DNA from: JBBSUX01 sp038234045
Lineage (GTDB): Bacteria > Pseudomonadota > Gammaproteobacteria > Burkholderiales > Burkholderiaceae_C
DNA: 8,644 bases
Reading direction: 5' to 3'
NCBI GenBank assembly: GCA_038234045.1
Contig: JBBSUX010000151.1
Coordinates: 1 to 8,644 of the forward strand
Translations under genes and position numbers: made by a program
The notes under the pieces: model-generated
Told to the model about the DNA's origin: nothing
Seen by the model: the letters and a program-made list of their open reading frames with translations, nothing else
The model's database searches: none
In this document: in pieces, positions 6,166 to 8,644 of the stretch
How the letters are laid out: every line of letters begins with the position of its first letter
How positions within the stretch are numbered: the first letter of the stretch is position 1

Positions 6166-6830
6166 GGCAATACCCCCATCAGATAAACGAAAGTAAAAAC
6201 GGCAATCCAGATCACATCCAGAAAGTGCCAGAACATCGAAAGGCACATCAGGCGGCGACGGTTATCGGCGGTGAGCCCGACCTTCTTCACCTGCACCATC
6301 AGGGTCACGAGCCAGACGATACCGAAAGTGACGTGCAGCCCGTGTGTTCCCACCAGCGTGAAGAACGACGACAGGAAAGCACTGCGCTGCGGCCCGGCAC
6401 CGTCGTGGATCAGGTGCGTGAACTCCTGCAGTTCAAGTCCGATGAAAACCATGCCCAACAAGCCGGTGATCACCAGCCAGATCAGCATCGGGTTGACCCG
6501 GCGCTTCTGCATCTCCAGCATAGCGAATCCGTAGGTGATCGAGGACAGCAGCAGCATTGAAGTATTGAGCGCTACCACTGGCAGGTCGAATAGCTGCGCC
6601 CCGGTAGGGCCTCCCGCATAGCTGCGAGCCAGCACGCCGTAGGCCGCAAAGAGGCAGGCGAAGATGAGGGAGTCGCTCATCAGATAGAGCCAGAATCCCA
6701 AGAGCGTGCCATTTTCCGGATGGTGGTCTTCGGTCTGGTGGAAGCTCAGCGCCTCTTCCCGCGCCACTGCGCCGCGCGGCAACTCACCGTCGGAGTTCGC
6801 GCTACCTGGCAAGCTCATGGCTTCAGACAT
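6162..6830 (-). CDS. cyoC: Cytochrome bo3 ubiquinol oxidase subunit III (CyoC)
   Basis: Integral membrane subunit of the haem-copper quinol oxidase, homologous to CoxC. The 222 residues contain a ~38-residue cytoplasmic start and five membrane helices, the bo3-type number (helices at about 43-68, 82-105, 113-136, 155-180 and 198-219). Family motifs are GFWLYLMSDSLIFACLFAAY, the glutamate-bearing GLELQEF in the third helix, FFTLVGTHGLHVTFG, and MFWHFLDVIWIAVFTFVYLM at the C-terminus. Length is close to the 204-residue E. coli protein with a longer N-terminus. ATG 6830 is supported by GGAGG six bases upstream (6837-6841) and overlaps the end of cyoB by 8 bp; an ATG four codons further in is less well placed. 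The stop overlaps the cyoD start (ATGA). Confidence 0.96.
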   Translation of the reverse strand: MSEAMSLPGSANSDGELPRGAVAREEALSFHQTEDHHPENGTLLGFWLYLMSDSLIFACLFAAYGVLARSYAGGPTGAQLFDLPVVALNTSMLLLSSITYGFAMLEMQKRRVNPMLIWLVITGLLGMVFIGLELQEFTHLIHDGAGPQRSAFLSSFFTLVGTHGLHVTFGIVWLVTLMVQVKKVGLTADNRRRLMCLSMFWHFLDVIWIAVFTFVYLMGVLP

Positions 6831-8644
6831 GGACGGCCTCCAGCATGCGGGTGCGTTGGTTCTCGGTTCGGGTCACTTCTTCGGCACCTATGTAGTAGTC
6901 ACGCTTGTAGTTGAAGGTGTGGCCGATGGCCACCACGAGCAATGCCACGAATGCGATGCCCGCAATCAGCCACATGTGCCAGATCAGCGCGAAGCCCACC
7001 GCCGCACTCAGCATTCCCAGGAAGAAACCGGCCGACGTGTTTTTTGGCATATGGATCGGACGGTAGCCTTCGAGCGGCCGCTCATAGCCGCGCTGCTTCA
7101 TCTGCCACCAAGCGTCCAGGTCGTGCACCACCGGCGTAAAAGCGAAGTTGTACTCGGGTGGCGGCGATGAGGTGGACCACTCCAGCGACCGCGCATCCCA
7201 TGGATCGCCGGTGACGTCGCGCAGTTCCTCGCGCTTCTTGTAGCTCACCACCAGCTGGATGATGAAAGCGGCGATGCCGAGTGCGATCACCACTGCGCCG
7301 GCTGCAGCGATCTGAAACCAGATCTGCAGCGACATATCCTGAAAGTGGCTCAGACGGCGCGTGACACCCATCAGGCCGAGGATGTACAGGGGCATGAACG
7401 CCATCCAGAAACCAACGAGCCAGCACCAGAACGACACTTTGCCCCAGAAGACGTCGAGCTTGTAGCCGAATGCTTTGGGGAACCAGAAATTGATGCCGGC
7501 AAAAGCACCGAACACCGTGCCACCAATGATCACGTTGTGGAAGTGTGCAATCAGGAAAAGACTGTTGTGCAGCACGAAGTCGGCCGGCGGAACTGCCAGC
7601 AATACACCCGTCATGCCGCCGATCACGAAAGTGATCATGAAGCCGATGGTCCACATCATCGGGAGCTCGAACCGGATACGGCCGCGATACATCGTAAACA
7701 GCCAGTTGAATATCTTCGCCCCCGTCGGGATCGAGATGATCATGGTCGTGATCCCGAAGAACGAGTTCACGCTGGCACCCGAGCCCATCGTGAAGAAATG
7801 GTGCAGCCACACCAGGTAGGACAGCACCGTGATCACGATGGTGGCGTAGACCATCGACGCATAACCGAAAAGCCGTTTACGGCTAAAGGTGGACACCACC
7901 TCCGAGAAGACGCCGAATATCGGCAGGATCAGGATATACACCTCGGGGTGGCCCCAGATCCAGATCAGGTTGACATACATCATCATGTTGCCACCCATGT
8001 CGTTCGTGAAAAACGCCATGCCGGCATAGCGGTCGAGCGCAAGCAGGGCCAACACCGCAGTCAGCACCGGGAACGCGGCGACGATCAGTATGTTGGTGCA
8101 GAGTGCCGTCCAGGTGAAGATCGGCATCTTCATCAGGCCCATGCCGGGGGCGCGCATCTTCACGATGGTGGCAATCAGGTTGATGCCGGACAGCAGCGTT
8201 CCAACCCCGGCTATCTGCAGCGACCAGATGTAGTAGTCCACCCCCACGTCAGGGCTGTGCAGGATACCGGAAAGCGGCGGCATGGCGAGCCAGCCGGTGC
8301 GTGCGAATTCACCGATGAAAAGCGATGCCATCGTGAGCGCGGCACCGCCCACGGTCATCCAAAAACTGAAATTGTTCAGGAATGGAAACGCCACGTCGCG
8401 CGCGCCAATCTGCAGCGGCACGAGGTAGTTCATGAAGCCCGTGATCATCGGCATGGCAAAGAAGAAAATCATGATCACGCCGTGCGCGGTGAAGATCTGG
8501 TCGTAGTGGTGCGGCGGCAGAAAACCCGGGTTGTCGCCGAAGGCAATCGCCTGCTGCGTCCGCATCAGAAGTGCATCGGAAAACCCGCGCAAAAGCATCA
8601 CGATGCTCAACACCATGTACATGATGCCGATCTTCTTGTGGTCG
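6823..8644 (-). CDS. cyoB: Cytochrome bo3 ubiquinol oxidase subunit I (CyoB), N-terminus outside the window
   Basis: Catalytic haem-copper subunit that oxidises ubiquinol, reduces O2 to water and pumps protons. 606 residues are visible; by alignment from memory with the 663-residue E. coli protein about 52 N-terminal residues lie beyond base 8644 (visible start DHKKIGIMYMVLSIV). Using E. coli numbering, the key residues are all present: quinol-site R71, D75 and H98 (LLRGFSDALLMR, LPPHHYDQ), haem b ligand H106 (FTAHG), D-channel D135 (GARDVAFPFLNN), CuB ligand H284 with E286 and cross-linked Y288 (WGHPEVY), CuB ligands H333/H334 (LHHFF), K-channel K362 (TGAKIFNW), and haem ligands H419/H421 (HFHNV). 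No gaps are needed between H98 and H421. The C-terminal region has the bo-specific TGDPWDARSLEWSTSSPPP and IHMPKN motifs, which separate it from aa3 cytochrome c oxidases. The upstream neighbour should be cyoA. Confidence 0.97.
   Translation of the reverse strand, partial: DHKKIGIMYMVLSIVMLLRGFSDALLMRTQQAIAFGDNPGFLPPHHYDQIFTAHGVIMIFFFAMPMITGFMNYLVPLQIGARDVAFPFLNNFSFWMTVGGAALTMASLFIGEFARTGWLAMPPLSGILHSPDVGVDYYIWSLQIAGVGTLLSGINLIATIVKMRAPGMGLMKMPIFTWTALCTNILIVAAFPVLTAVLALLALDRYAGMAFFTNDMGGNMMMYVNLIWIWGHPEVYILILPIFGVFSEVVSTFSRKRLFGYASMVYATIVITVLSYLVWLHHFFTMGSGASVNSFFGITTMIISIPTGAKIFNWLFTMYRGRIRFELPMMWTIGFMITFVIGGMTGVLLAVPPADFVLHNSLFLIAHFHNVIIGGTVFGAFAGINFWFPKAFGYKLDVFWGKVSFWCWLVGFWMAFMPLYILGLMGVTRRLSHFQDMSLQIWFQIAAAGAVVIALGIAAFIIQLVVSYKKREELRDVTGDPWDARSLEWSTSSPPPEYNFAFTPVVHDLDAWWQMKQRGYERPLEGYRPIHMPKNTSAGFFLGMLSAAVGFALIWHMWLIAGIAFVALLVVAIGHTFNYKRDYYIGAEEVTRTENQRTRMLEAVHV
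6837..6841 (-). promoter_or_regulatory. Ribosome binding site of cyoC within cyoB
   Basis: Minus strand GGAGG, six bases before the cyoC ATG at 6830 and inside the last codons of cyoB. It decides between the two nearby in-frame ATG codons in favour of 6830. Confidence 0.6.

Overview
The window is almost entirely one G+C-rich segment from a motile, aerobic proteobacterium, most likely Burkholderiales (Betaproteobacteria). That placement is inferred from the chemoreceptor sequence style, the codon and base composition, and the gene arrangement; no search was run. The first ~160 bases do not belong with the rest: they are AT-rich (about 39% G+C over 1-140) and encode an internal piece of a Firmicutes-type amino acid permease, fused out of frame to a di-haem cytochrome c gene that has lost its 5' end.

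Layout. 1-~160 (+): permease fragment. ~142-654 (+): cytochrome c4/c553-like protein with a broken first haem motif and an intact second one. 655-723: short gap between convergent genes, no terminator recognised. 724-2379 (-): methyl-accepting chemotaxis protein with a good ribosome binding site and a plausible sigma-28 (FliA-type) promoter upstream. 2380-2676: 297 bp intergenic region, relatively AT-rich at its regA side. 2677-8644 (-): a compact operon transcribed right to left: cyoB (5' end outside the window) - cyoC - cyoD - SURF1 family gene - regB/prrB-type sensor kinase - regA/prrA-type response regulator. Genes in this operon overlap or lie within a few bases of each other.

How the genes fit together. 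CyoB, CyoC and CyoD are subunits of the cytochrome bo3 ubiquinol oxidase, a proton-pumping terminal oxidase; the SURF1 protein is its probable assembly factor. RegB carries the family's quinone-binding heptapeptide (GGATNPF) and the redox-active cysteine near the H-box, and RegA is its single-receiver, Fis-type DNA-binding partner. The operon therefore pairs an enzyme that drains the ubiquinol pool with a sensor expected to read that pool, which suggests (inference) a built-in redox feedback loop. The gene normally following cyoD in the enterobacterial operon, cyoE (haem O synthase), is not at that position.

I found no mobile element, tRNA, rRNA, CRISPR array or clearly novel system. The most noteworthy item is the chimeric junction near position 150.
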